A DNA stretch of 64,000 nt from Hyphomonadaceae bacterium (GTDB taxonomy: Bacteria > Pseudomonadota > Alphaproteobacteria > Caulobacterales > Aquidulcibacteraceae): contig JAEUMR010000072.1 of the NCBI GenBank assembly GCA_016791385.1, forward strand, positions 58,931-122,930, read 5' to 3'. Shown one piece after another: positions 1-9,387 of this stretch; positions within the stretch are counted from its first letter, which is position 1; each line of letters opens with the position of its first letter. Under the pieces are notes generated by a model. It worked only from the letters and a program-made list of their open reading frames with translations. It was not told the DNA's origin and ran no database searches. Both the position numbers and the translations under genes were made by a program.

Positions 1-132
1 ACGCTCACGATGGCCCTCCTTGCGACACTGCCGCACCGATATAGCAAGCGCGGAATTGACGCCAGCCTCATTTTTTCAGAGTGTCGGAGAAGTCGCGCCG
101 CAGGCAAGCGGGCGCGGCGCAAGGGCGAGACC

Positions 133-3100
133 ATGCAGATAAAGAGTTTGCTCATCGCCAATCGAGGCGAGATCGCCCTGCGCGTCATCCGCGCGGCGCG
201 CGAATTGGGCGTTGAGACCTTCGCCGTCTATTCAGCCGACGACGCCAACGCGCCGCACGCAGCGCTCGCCGATCACGCCCTCGCCCTGAGCGGGATCGGG
301 CCGCGCGCTTACCTCGATCAAGCGCAGATCGTCGGCGCGGCGCGCGGGCGCGCACAGGCGATCCACCCAGGCTATGGCTTTCTCAGCGAGAACGCAGCGT
401 TCGCGCGCGCCGCCGCCGCCGCTGACATTATCTTCATCGGGCCCTCACCTGAGACCCTCGATCTGTTCGGCGACAAGGCCAAAGCGCGCAGCTTCGCCAG
501 CGATCTCGGTGTGCCGATCCCCACCGGCACGCCGCACGATTGTAGCGCCGAGGACGCCCGCGCCCTGCTGGCCTCGATGGGGCCGAACGGCAAAATCGCC
601 GTCAAGGCGCTGTCAGGCGGCGGCGGGCGGGGTATTCGCTTCGTCAGCGCCGCTGACGATATGGACGAGACATTCGAGCGCTGCCGCGCCGAAGCGCGGC
701 TCTCGTTCGGTGATGATCGCCTCTACGCCGAGGAGATGATCGCCAATGCCCGCCACGTGGAGGTTCAAGTGGTCGGCGACGGCGAGGGCGCTGTTCACCT
801 CGGCGAGCGAGACTGCACGCTGCAGCGGCGCAACCAAAAGTTGGTCGAAATCGCGCCCGCGCCATTCCTGACCGACGCTACCCGCCGCAAGCTGCATGAA
901 GCCGCCCTCAAGCTCGCGACTGCGGCCCGGCTGCGCGGCGTCGCCACTTTCGAATTTCTGCTCTCAGGCGCGGGCTCGCGATCGCCGCGTTTTGTCTTCA
1001 TCGAAGCCAATCCGCGCATTCAGGTCGAGCACACGATCACCGAGGAAATCACCGGCGTTGACCTGGTTCGGGCCCAGATCGAAATCGCAAGCGGCCGCTC
1101 GCTGGCCGAATTGGGGCTCGCCGAGCGCTCGCCCAGCGCGCGCGGCAGCGCCATCCAAATTCGCGTCAACGCCGAGATCGTCAGCGCCGCGGGTGCCATT
1201 CAATCCGCAGGCGGCCGGATCAGCGCGTTCCATCCCCCCGGCGGGCCTGGGGTGCGGATCGATTCCGCCGCCCGCGCCGGCATGCAAAGCAATCCCGCCT
1301 TCGATTCACTGCTGGCTAAGCTGATCGTTCGTGACAGCGACTACCCACGCGCGCTCACCCGCACCCGCGAAGCGTTGAGGGAATTCTTGATCGAGGGCGT
1401 TCCGACCAATCTCGCCTTCGTCCGCAGCATTGTCGGCCGCCCCGAGGCGGAGAGCTATGACGTGCATACTGCCTTCGTGGAGGAACACTGGTCCGAACTC
1501 GTCGCGACGGCGCAGGGCCTCGCTCCTGTTCAGACCAGCGCCACCTCGCCCATCGGCAGCGCGGCGGAAACACCGATCGCGCCACCAGGGGCCGACGCCG
1601 TCAGCGCACCCATGCAAGGCACAGTCGTGCATCTCGCCGTTAGCGTTGGCGATCATGTTGCGCCGGGCGATCCGATCGTCGTGCTCGAAGCCATGAAGAT
1701 GGAGCACGTCGTCAGCGCCGATCGCGCTGGCCGCATCATCGCCGTTCACGCCGGCGCCGGCGACATCGTCACCGCCGGCGCGGTGATCGCCTTCCTCGCT
1801 CCCGGCGATGCGCCCGAAGAAAGCAAGCGCACGGCAGCCGAAATCGATCTCGATCAGATCAGGCCTGATTTGGCCGAAATTCAGGCCCTGCACGCGTTTG
1901 GTCTTGACGAGAACCGGCCTGAGGCGGTCGCCAAGCGGCGCAAAGCCAACAAGCGCACCGCGCGCGAAAACATCGCTGACCTTTGTGACGACGGCGCCTT
2001 CGTCGAGTACGGTGCGCTCGCCGTCGCCGCGCAACGCACGCGGCGCTCGCTCGATGACTTGCGCCGCGCCACCCCCGCAGACGGGCTTGTCGCCGGCCTG
2101 GGCGCCGTGAACGGCGCACATTTCGGCGCCGAGGCCGCGCAATGCGCCATCATGGCCTACGACTTCACGGTGCTCGCAGGCACCCAGGGGTACATGAACC
2201 ACCGCAAGAAGGATCGCGTGCTGCACCTTGCCCGCGATTGGCGCCTGCCCACGATCATCTTCACCGAGGGCGGCGGCGGCCGGCCAGGCGACACCGACCT
2301 CCTCGCCCCGACTTGGCTTGAGATGACGACATTCCGCGACTACGCGGCGCTAAGCGGGCTCGTTCCGCGCATCGCCATCAATGCCGGATACAGCTTCGCC
2401 GGTAATGCCGCGCTGGTCGGCTTGAGCGATGTCGTCATCGCCACCGAGGATTCCAGTATCGGCATGGGCGGCCCGGCGATGATTGAAGGCGGGGGTCTGG
2501 GTGTTGTCCCTCCGGGCGAGGTCGGCCCCACCGCTTCGCAAGCGCCGGCTGGCGTTGTTGATCTTGTGGTCAAGGACGAAGCCGAAGGCGTCGCCGCCGC
2601 GAAAAAGTACCTCGCATATTTTCAGGGACCGCTGCGCGAATGGCGTTGCACAGATCAGCGTCTGCTACGCCACCTCATCCCCGAAAACAGGATGCGCGTG
2701 TACGACATCCGCAAAGTCATCGAGACGCTTGCGGACGATGATTCCGTTTTGGAGCTGCGGGGCGCTTTCGGCCGCGGCATGGTCACCGCGCTGATCCGCA
2801 TCGAAGGCCACCCGTTCGGCCTGATCGCCAACGACCCCAGCCACCTCGCTGGCGCCATCGACGCCGACGGCGCGGACAAGGCCGCGCGTTTTCTGCAATT
2901 GTGCGACGCTTTCAACCTCCCCGTGATTTCGCTCTGCGACACGCCAGGGTTCATGGTTGGCCCCGCCGCCGAGAAGACTGGGCTCGTGCGTAAGGTCTCG
3001 CGGCTTTTTCTGATCGGCGCGCAGATGCGCGCGCCGATGTTCACGATCGTCTTGCGAAAGGGCTACGGGCTCGGCGCCCAGGGCATGACCGCCGGTCATT

Positions 3101-3411
3101 TCCACGCCCCCGCTTTCACTGTCGCCTGGCCAACGGGCGAGTTCGGCACCATGGGCCTGGAAGGCGGCGTGCGCCTGGGCTTCAAGAAGGAATTGGAAGC
3201 CGCGCCGGACGAGGCGGCGCGTGCCGCGCTCTATCAGCGGCTCGTGGCCGAGGCGTACGAAAAAGGCAAAGCGTCTAATGCCGCTGCGTTCCTGGAGATC
3301 GACGCCGTCATCGACCCGCGCGACACCCGCCACTGGGTGCTGCGCGGACTGCAAGCGACCCGGCGCAGCGCGCACGAGGACCGCGGCCCGCGTTTCGTCG
3401 ATTCCTGGTGA
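133..3411 (+). CDS. Single-chain biotin-dependent acyl-CoA carboxylase (BC-BCCP-CT)
   Basis: The 1092-residue product fuses all parts of an acyl-CoA carboxylase. An N-terminal biotin carboxylase opens with IANRGEIALR and has a glycine-rich ATP-grasp loop near residue 160. A biotinyl domain follows, with the EAMKMEH biotinylation site (Lys near residue 521). The C-terminal carboxyltransferase (about 575-1080) starts with a conserved KRRKANKRTAREN stretch. It would carboxylate an acyl-CoA at the alpha carbon using ATP and bicarbonate. The domain order matches the single-chain long-chain acyl-CoA carboxylase family rather than split AccC/PccB subunits. I chose the ATG at 133 because the conserved BC start follows immediately; an in-frame ATG at 10 would add 41 residues without family character. 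The next gene is a TonB-dependent receptor on the same strand. Substrate length (acetyl, propionyl or long-chain) cannot be read from the sequence. Confidence 0.9.
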   Translation: MQIKSLLIANRGEIALRVIRAARELGVETFAVYSADDANAPHAALADHALALSGIGPRAYLDQAQIVGAARGRAQAIHPGYGFLSENAAFARAAAAADIIFIGPSPETLDLFGDKAKARSFASDLGVPIPTGTPHDCSAEDARALLASMGPNGKIAVKALSGGGGRGIRFVSAADDMDETFERCRAEARLSFGDDRLYAEEMIANARHVEVQVVGDGEGAVHLGERDCTLQRRNQKLVEIAPAPFLTDATRRKLHEAALKLATAARLRGVATFEFLLSGAGSRSPRFVFIEANPRIQVEHTITEEITGVDLVRAQIEIASGRSLAELGLAERSPSARGSAIQIRVNAEIVSAAGAIQSAGGRISAFHPPGGPGVRIDSAARAGMQSNPAFDSLLAKLIVRDSDYPRALTRTREALREFLIEGVPTNLAFVRSIVGRPEAESYDVHTAFVEEHWSELVATAQGLAPVQTSATSPIGSAAETPIAPPGADAVSAPMQGTVVHLAVSVGDHVAPGDPIVVLEAMKMEHVVSADRAGRIIAVHAGAGDIVTAGAVIAFLAPGDAPEESKRTAAEIDLDQIRPDLAEIQALHAFGLDENRPEAVAKRRKANKRTARENIADLCDDGAFVEYGALAVAAQRTRRSLDDLRRATPADGLVAGLGAVNGAHFGAEAAQCAIMAYDFTVLAGTQGYMNHRKKDRVLHLARDWRLPTIIFTEGGGGRPGDTDLLAPTWLEMTTFRDYAALSGLVPRIAINAGYSFAGNAALVGLSDVVIATEDSSIGMGGPAMIEGGGLGVVPPGEVGPTASQAPAGVVDLVVKDEAEGVAAAKKYLAYFQGPLREWRCTDQRLLRHLIPENRMRVYDIRKVIETLADDDSVLELRGAFGRGMVTALIRIEGHPFGLIANDPSHLAGAIDADGADKAARFLQLCDAFNLPVISLCDTPGFMVGPAAEKTGLVRKVSRLFLIGAQMRAPMFTIVLRKGYGLGAQGMTAGHFHAPAFTVAWPTGEFGTMGLEGGVRLGFKKELEAAPDEAARAALYQRLVAEAYEKGKASNAAAFLEIDAVIDPRDTRHWVLRGLQATRRSAHEDRGPRFVDSW

Positions 3412-3549
3412 GCAGATGCAGCGCCAGCGCATCGCAGCTAGACATTCCTCGCCACGCCCGCGCCGCTGGGGCAAAGTCCGATTGACAAAATCCAGGTTCC
3501 GTGTTCGCGTAATTGAACTTGGCCTCAATTTTAATAATAGGGAGGGGAC

Positions 3550-5727
3550 ATGCGCCAATCGATGGTTCTGCTGGGAGCGCTCAGCCTGCTTGGGGTGGTC
3601 GAGACCGCGCATGCGCAGGAAAGCGCAGACCAGGGCGGGCTCGAGGAAATCATCGTCACCGCACGCCGCCAGGAAGAGCGGCTGCAAGACGCCCCCATTT
3701 CGGTGACCGCGTTCACCGCCGCCGGCATGGAGCGGCTGGGCATCGATAACGTCGCCGATGTCGCGCGCCGCACGCCGGGCCTGCAGTACGGCAATTTCGG
3801 CGACGTGAAGCTGTCGCCGACATCGCTGCGCGGCATCATCGGCAGCTCCGGTTCGGCCGGATCGGACCCCGCCGTCGGTTATTACGTCGACGAAGTGTTC
3901 GTGGGCCAGGGCGCGGGCGCAAACCTTGATCTCTATGACATCGCGCGCGTGGAAGTGCTGCGCGGGCCGCAGGGCACCTTGTTTGGACGCAACACCGTCG
4001 GCGGCGTCATCAGCCTGACGACGCAGCGCCCGAGCGACGAGTTCGAGGCCTCGGCTCAGGCCACTTACGGCAATTACGATTACTCGCGCATCGGCGCGTC
4101 GATCTCGGGTCCGCTCGGCGATCGCGCCCGCGCAGGGCTCTCGGCGGTGTTCACAAGCCGCGACGGGACCTCCGACAACGTCGTGCTCGGCCGCGATGTC
4201 AACACGCTCGGCTCATACTCCATCCGCGCCGCGCTCGATCTCGACATCGGCGACCATTCTTCGCTGCAGCTCAACGCCGATTATCGCGGCGTCGATGAAG
4301 AACCGCTGGTGTTCGAAACCCTCCGCTACAACAATGCGATGCTGCTGCCGAATCTGCTCGACGCTTACAGCCTCGACCGCAACACCAATCCTTATGATCG
4401 CGTCGTGTACACCGACGATGTCAACACCGAGCAGCTGGATGCCTGGGGCCTGTCTGCACGGTTCTCCACCCGCATTGGCGGCGTCGACCTCACCAACATC
4501 ACCTCCTATCGCACGCACGACTATTACAGCCGCGTCGACACCGATCGCTCGGCGCTGCGCATCGCTTATGACGGCGACCCGGAAGAAATCTGGCGCGCTT
4601 CGGAAGAACTGCGGCTCAACTGGAACACGGGCGCGTTCGCCTGGCTCGCCGGCGTCTACTATTACGTGCAGGACGGCGCCAACCAGAGCTTCATCGAAAT
4701 CGGCGCGGACCTTGCCGACCTCTTCGGCGATCCCGGCCTGACCGGCGTGCTCGCTGGTTCTGATGCGCAAATGACGACCACCAGCGCCGCCGCGTTCGGC
4801 AGCGTGACCTGGACCGCCACCGATCGCTTCGACATTACCTTGGGCGGCCGCTATGTCCGCGACGATAAGGAAATCGATTACGTCCAAAGCGATCCGCTGG
4901 GGATTCTGGGCGGCTCTGGCGCGATCCAAGGCGACGATTCGTGGACGCAGTTCACCCCCAGCATAAATCTGCGCTACCGCCTCCAGCCCGACGTGCTGAC
5001 CTATCTGACGGTCTCGCAGGGCTTCAAGAGCGGCGGCTTCAACGACGCGCTGGGCGACGCCAACGGCATCGCCTTCGGCCCGGAAACAGTCACCAATTAC
5101 GAGTTCGGCCTGAAGAGCGAATTGTTCGACCGCCGCCTGATCGCCAATCTCGCGGTCTTCTACATGGATTGGACCGACATTCAGATCGCGCAGGACAATC
5201 CGGTCACGCCGGTGTTCGACCCGATCATTCTGAATGCGGGCGCGGCCCACAGCCAAGGCATCGAACTGGAAGTTCAAGCCGCACCCACCGATCACCTGCT
5301 GCTCGGCGCCAATCTTTCGCTGCTGGAAGCTGAATTCGACGAGGGCACGTTGCCGAGCGGACAGGCGCTACGGCGCATTCCGCAAGCGCCGGAATACACC
5401 GCCGCGCTCAACGCCGAATATACCTGGCCGGTGGCGTCTTGGGGCGAGCTGTCACTGAGCGGCGAGTACATCATGCGCGGGGAATCCTTCCTCACGCTCG
5501 ACAACATCGATGATGGCCGGGTGGACCCGTATCAGCTCATGAACCTGCGCCTCACGCTGGCGAACCCCGATCAGGGATGGCGGCTCACGCTGTGGGGTGA
5601 GAACATCACCGACGAGATCTACAAGACGCGGATGTTCGATCTCTCCGGGCAGGATCTCGTTGGGCAACGCTTCATCGTGCTCGGCGATCCCAGCACTTAT
5701 GGTCTGGAACTCCGCGTCCGCTACTGA
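3550..5727 (+). CDS. TonB-dependent outer-membrane receptor
   Basis: The 725-residue protein has a signal peptide ending at AHA-Q (residues 1-22) and then a TonB-box-like EEIIVTARR segment. The plug domain has typical motifs (RTPGLQ, VYVDEV-like YYVDEVF, VLRGPQGTLFGRN). A long beta-barrel ends in YGLELRVRY with a terminal aromatic residue. It should import a scarce substrate across the outer membrane using TonB energy. The ATG follows a strong GGGAGGGG ribosome site. Only 7 bases separate its stop from the lipoprotein hydrolase downstream, so the two are likely co-transcribed. Ligand is unknown; the closest general type is the large receptor group common in Caulobacterales and sphingomonads, which includes both siderophore and organic-substrate receptors. 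Confidence 0.93.
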   Translation: MRQSMVLLGALSLLGVVETAHAQESADQGGLEEIIVTARRQEERLQDAPISVTAFTAAGMERLGIDNVADVARRTPGLQYGNFGDVKLSPTSLRGIIGSSGSAGSDPAVGYYVDEVFVGQGAGANLDLYDIARVEVLRGPQGTLFGRNTVGGVISLTTQRPSDEFEASAQATYGNYDYSRIGASISGPLGDRARAGLSAVFTSRDGTSDNVVLGRDVNTLGSYSIRAALDLDIGDHSSLQLNADYRGVDEEPLVFETLRYNNAMLLPNLLDAYSLDRNTNPYDRVVYTDDVNTEQLDAWGLSARFSTRIGGVDLTNITSYRTHDYYSRVDTDRSALRIAYDGDPEEIWRASEELRLNWNTGAFAWLAGVYYYVQDGANQSFIEIGADLADLFGDPGLTGVLAGSDAQMTTTSAAAFGSVTWTATDRFDITLGGRYVRDDKEIDYVQSDPLGILGGSGAIQGDDSWTQFTPSINLRYRLQPDVLTYLTVSQGFKSGGFNDALGDANGIAFGPETVTNYEFGLKSELFDRRLIANLAVFYMDWTDIQIAQDNPVTPVFDPIILNAGAAHSQGIELEVQAAPTDHLLLGANLSLLEAEFDEGTLPSGQALRRIPQAPEYTAALNAEYTWPVASWGELSLSGEYIMRGESFLTLDNIDDGRVDPYQLMNLRLTLANPDQGWRLTLWGENITDEIYKTRMFDLSGQDLVGQRFIVLGDPSTYGLELRVRY

Positions 5728-5734
5728 GGTGAAG

Positions 5735-7573
5735 ATGATACAAGGCCGCTCCCGCCGCGCGCTGCTGCTCACGGCGGCGCTGATCACGCTGACGGCGTGC
5801 GCATCCAGCGCTCCGGCGCCGCCAGCACCGGCGGCGCCGGAGCGGTCGCAATATTGGAGCGACCGCTCCTATTATCTGCCCATGCGCGACGGCGTGCGCC
5901 TAGCGCTCAGTCTTTACTTTCCGGACTCGCGCGCGCCAACGCAGCCGGCGCCGACGATCTTGGTGCAGACACGCTACGGGCGCGCCGGACAAATGCGCAG
6001 CGCCGAAAACCAGATGTGGCGCGCGCACGGCTACGTCGTGGCCGTTGTCGACACCAGAGGCACGACCTCCTCCTTCGGCGAGCGCATGCTCGAACTGGGC
6101 GATGAAGAGCAACGCGACATGGACGAGATCATCGCCCATATCGCGGCGCAGCCATGGTCCAACGGCCAGGTGATCGCGGCGGGCGTCTCCTACATGGGCG
6201 ACACCTCCGATTTCGCCACCACAAGGCCCGCGCCCGCGCTGATCGGCGCCATCCCGCGCGAGGTGGATTTCGACGGCTACGCCCACCTGATGGCGCCGGG
6301 CGGCGTGATCAACGACTACATGCTCACCATGTGGGGCGGCAGCACGCTCAACATGGACCTGGGCCAATGGGAGCGCGACGGGCGCACGCTGCAATGTGCG
6401 CAGAACGTCGACGATTGCCGCGCGCTGTTTCCGTTGCTGCAGCCGGTCGACGGCGACGATTCCTACGAGCAAGTACGCACCGCACTGCGCGACCGGCGCC
6501 GTTGGCAGCCGGGCGATTATCTGGCGATGACGTTCCGTGACGATGTCGGCGCCAACGGTCACAGCATCGACGAATCCGCGCCATCGCAACACATTGATGC
6601 GATCCGCCGTGAGCGTAAGCCCGTCATGTACTGGGGCTCGTGGATCGACGCCGGCACCGCCGAGGCTGCACTTTCACGCTTCCGCTCCACGCCAGAAGTC
6701 CCAGCCGAAGTCTGGATCACGGGCAACGACCACGGCAACCGGGTCAGCGCGGATCCGTTCGAACAGCCGGAATCTGCGCCCCACCCAAGCGTCGATGAGC
6801 AATTCGCGCGCATGCGCGATTTCGCCGAACGCACACGGCGAGGCGAGGCGATCGGGCGCGTGATCAATTATTACGTGCTGGGCGCTGGCGTGTATCGCCA
6901 GACCGCGGTGTGGCCGCCGGCGGGCGTCACCCCCAGCACGCTCTATCTCAACAGCGACAACACGCTGGCGGCGCGTCCCGGCCGAGAGCGCCGCGTGCAT
7001 CACAATGTCGATCTCACTGTCGGCACCGGCGATCAGACGCGCTGGTCAACGCAGATCGGCACGCCGCCGGCCTACGCCGACCGCGCCGCGATCGATCGCC
7101 GCCTGCTCGTCTTCGACAGCGCGCCGATGAGCGCGGACATGGAAGTGGTTGGCACGCCGGTGATCAATCTCCAGGTCGCCACGCGCACATCCGACCCGGC
7201 GTTCTTCGTCTATCTTGAGGATGTCGCGCCGGACGGGCGGGTCACCTACCTTACCGAAGGCCTCTTGCGGGCTATCCATCGCCGGCCCGCCGATCCCAGC
7301 ACGCTGCCGTACGACATGGGCCCCGCCCCGCACAGCTTCCGCCGGGCCGACGCTATGCCGGTGGTTCCGGGCGAGATGATGCAAGTGCGTTTCGCGCTTT
7401 TCCCCACCGCCGCGTTGATCCGCGCCGGGCACCGCTTGCGCATCGCCGTCGCGGGTGCGGACGCTTCGGTCTTCCACGTCTACTCGGACGGAGGGCCGGA
7501 AACGTTCGATCTGCGCACGGGCGGCAGGTCGCCATCGACGCTTGAGATCACGATGCGGCCCTGGACGCCGTAA
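5735..7573 (+). CDS. CocE/NonD (S15 X-Pro peptidase-like) hydrolase, lipoprotein
   Basis: The 612-residue product begins with a lipoprotein signal ending in the lipobox LTAC, so it is predicted to be membrane-anchored in the periplasm or outer membrane. The alpha/beta-hydrolase part contains the nucleophile motif G-V-S-Y-M-G (Ser near residue 155) and an NDHGN segment likely to hold the catalytic His. The C-terminal third resembles the jelly-roll domain of X-Pro dipeptidyl peptidase/CocE proteins (RAGHRLRIAVAGAD). Members hydrolyse esters, amides or Xaa-Pro bonds. I chose ATG 5735 because it starts the signal peptide; the open frame extends further upstream but overlaps the receptor gene. Being tight behind a TonB-dependent receptor suggests it processes that receptor's substrate. 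Confidence 0.83.
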   Translation: MIQGRSRRALLLTAALITLTACASSAPAPPAPAAPERSQYWSDRSYYLPMRDGVRLALSLYFPDSRAPTQPAPTILVQTRYGRAGQMRSAENQMWRAHGYVVAVVDTRGTTSSFGERMLELGDEEQRDMDEIIAHIAAQPWSNGQVIAAGVSYMGDTSDFATTRPAPALIGAIPREVDFDGYAHLMAPGGVINDYMLTMWGGSTLNMDLGQWERDGRTLQCAQNVDDCRALFPLLQPVDGDDSYEQVRTALRDRRRWQPGDYLAMTFRDDVGANGHSIDESAPSQHIDAIRRERKPVMYWGSWIDAGTAEAALSRFRSTPEVPAEVWITGNDHGNRVSADPFEQPESAPHPSVDEQFARMRDFAERTRRGEAIGRVINYYVLGAGVYRQTAVWPPAGVTPSTLYLNSDNTLAARPGRERRVHHNVDLTVGTGDQTRWSTQIGTPPAYADRAAIDRRLLVFDSAPMSADMEVVGTPVINLQVATRTSDPAFFVYLEDVAPDGRVTYLTEGLLRAIHRRPADPSTLPYDMGPAPHSFRRADAMPVVPGEMMQVRFALFPTAALIRAGHRLRIAVAGADASVFHVYSDGGPETFDLRTGGRSPSTLEITMRPWTP

Positions 7574-7576
7574 TTC

Positions 7577-8875
7577 TCAAGCCGGACGCTTGAAGCCCAG
7601 CAACGGCGCCAGCGAGAGCACGAACAGGATCGGCGAGGCGCCGATCAGAAGCACACTCGCAGCCTGCGAGATGTTTTCCTGGGTCAGCGCCAGCACCAGC
7701 CCCGCAACGGCGGGGCCAAGCGCCAAGCCGAGCTTCTCCGATGCGGTCCATACGCCGGTGAAGACGCCCTCAAGACTGGCACCATCGCGTGATTCCGCGT
7801 GCGCCAGGTGCGCCATCAGCACGAACGGCAGCACCTGCACCGCCGCCAGCGGCGCGCCCATCAGGCCAAAGCCGATCAGCGCGGCGTTCCAATCACCGCC
7901 CCGCAGCAGCGACACGCCCAAGGCAGCGCTTGCAGCGGCATAGGCGAGCGCGCCCAGCGCCAACACGGCCCGGTTGCCGAAGCGGCCGCCGAGCCATCCC
8001 AATAAAGGCGTCGCCAGGATGGTGACGATCAGCATGACGCCCATGGCGATGCCGATGTCGCCTTCGCCGCGTCCAAGCAAACCTGTGACGACATACGGCG
8101 TCAGCGCCGAAATCGCGCCTGTCGCCGTGAGCTGGAGGAAATAAGAAAACGCGAGCAGGCGGAACTGATGGTGCGCAAACGCCGTCTTGAGCTGACGGAT
8201 CAAGCTGGGCCCCTGCGACGCCGCGCTCGCGCGCACGGCCTCCCGTCCTTTCAGCATGATAACCGGCCCAAACATCGCCGCCAGGCACAGGGCCGCGATG
8301 ATGACGGCCATGAACCCGTAGCCCGCACGGCCGCCGCCGCCTTGCGCGACGAGCATGGGCGCCAGCGCCGCGCCGGCGAGCAAGCCGATCATTGCACCAG
8401 TGATGCGCATGGTGACCATGCGCCCGCGCTCAGCTTCAGTGCGGCCGAGTTCGGCGGGGACGGCGATGTAAGGAACCGCGAACAACGAATACGTCGTCGC
8501 CAGCACAAAATAGGCTGCCGACACCCAGATGAAAGCGTTCAACGGCGCCAAGTCCGGCGTGCTGAAAACCGCAATAAAAGCCGCAAATACGCCGAGCGCG
8601 CCAAGCACCAGAAAGGGACGGCGGCGGCCAAAGCGGGTGTAGGTCCGGTCAGACAGCGCACCGACGAAGGGATCCCAAAGGATCGACCAGACTTTCGGGA
8701 TGGCAACCGCCGCGGCCGCCCAGGCTGGCGGAATCGCCAGCGTCTCGGTGCAATAATAGAGCAGCAGGATAGTGGGAACGGTCGAAAACACGCCCGTGCC
8801 GAGCGAACCTGCGGCGTAGAGCAAACCTGCTCCGGTTCCGACGCCGCGTGGCGCCGCCTCGGCCGCAGCGGTCAT
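7577..8875 (-). CDS. MFS permease, GPH (glycoside-pentoside-hexuronide) type
   Basis: The 432-residue protein has about 12 hydrophobic segments. The first loops carry DPFVGALSDRT-TRFGRRRPF, the signature of the MFS_2/GPH cation-symporter branch. It probably moves a small organic solute across the inner membrane. The start ATG overlaps the TGA of the upstream MaoC gene (ATGA at 8872-8875), so the two are translationally coupled. An in-frame start 21 bases upstream exists but lies inside the MaoC gene. The gene converges with the CocE-type hydrolase, leaving only 3 bases between stops. Substrate is unknown; not every GPH-like protein carries sugars. Confidence 0.83.
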   Translation of the reverse strand: MTAAAEAAPRGVGTGAGLLYAAGSLGTGVFSTVPTILLLYYCTETLAIPPAWAAAAVAIPKVWSILWDPFVGALSDRTYTRFGRRRPFLVLGALGVFAAFIAVFSTPDLAPLNAFIWVSAAYFVLATTYSLFAVPYIAVPAELGRTEAERGRMVTMRITGAMIGLLAGAALAPMLVAQGGGGRAGYGFMAVIIAALCLAAMFGPVIMLKGREAVRASAASQGPSLIRQLKTAFAHHQFRLLAFSYFLQLTATGAISALTPYVVTGLLGRGEGDIGIAMGVMLIVTILATPLLGWLGGRFGNRAVLALGALAYAAASAALGVSLLRGGDWNAALIGFGLMGAPLAAVQVLPFVLMAHLAHAESRDGASLEGVFTGVWTASEKLGLALGPAVAGLVLALTQENISQAASVLLIGASPILFVLSLAPLLGFKRPA

Positions 8876-9363
8876 TGCGCCTCCGCCGGCACCCACATCG
8901 AGAGCCAGTCGGCGATCAAAGCGGGTTTTTCCTCACCCTCGATCTCCATCACGCAATGCAGGCAATTGACGGTGCGGCCGCCCTTGACCTGGCGCCGGTC
9001 GTTCAACCAGAATCGGCCGCGCACCTTCGCCCCCACCCTCACTGGCGAAACGAGGCGCATTCTGTCGAAGCCATAGTTGAGGGGATACCCAAATTTTGTA
9101 TGCTCACGGATGTTCTGCGTCTTCGTCGCGCCGTAGAGCAGATGCGTAAGCAGCGAAGTGGTGAGAAAACCGAACGCGATGGTGTCTTTGAAGGGGGAAT
9201 GGATGCGCGACCATTCGGGGTCGATATGCATCGGGTCCGGATCCAGCGTCGACGCGCCAAATTGATTTATCATGTCCTGCGTGATCTCCACCCAGTGCGA
9301 CACTCCAATTTCATCGCCCGGGGCGAGGTTAGCTAGCGGATCGTACACGGCGGTCTGGCTCAC
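8872..9363 (-). CDS. MaoC-family (R)-hydratase/dehydratase
   Basis: The 163-residue single hot-dog-fold protein contains the hydratase-2 style motif with D-P-M-H-I-D-P-E-W, followed by HSPFKDTIAFGFLT (Asp and His acting on enoyl-CoA thioesters). Members hydrate trans-2-enoyl-CoA or dehydrate 3-hydroxyacyl-CoA. It is coupled to the MFS gene by ATGA and divergent from the TetR regulator with only 24 bases between starts. With the acyl-CoA carboxylase close by, it supports acyl-CoA metabolism as the theme of this cluster. An exact substrate cannot be given. Confidence 0.85.
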   Translation of the reverse strand: MSQTAVYDPLANLAPGDEIGVSHWVEITQDMINQFGASTLDPDPMHIDPEWSRIHSPFKDTIAFGFLTTSLLTHLLYGATKTQNIREHTKFGYPLNYGFDRMRLVSPVRVGAKVRGRFWLNDRRQVKGGRTVNCLHCVMEIEGEEKPALIADWLSMWVPAEAQ

Positions 9364-9387
9364 GACAAAAACCCATCTCCAAGGTTT

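Noticed and set aside
1306-2226. Long minus-strand frame (306 codons) inside the carboxylase gene
   Set aside because: Lies antisense to a well-conserved enzyme; long antisense frames are expected at this GC content.
2665-3687. 340-codon minus-strand frame over the 3' end of the carboxylase gene and into the receptor gene
   Set aside because: Antisense shadow of two recognised genes with no family motifs.
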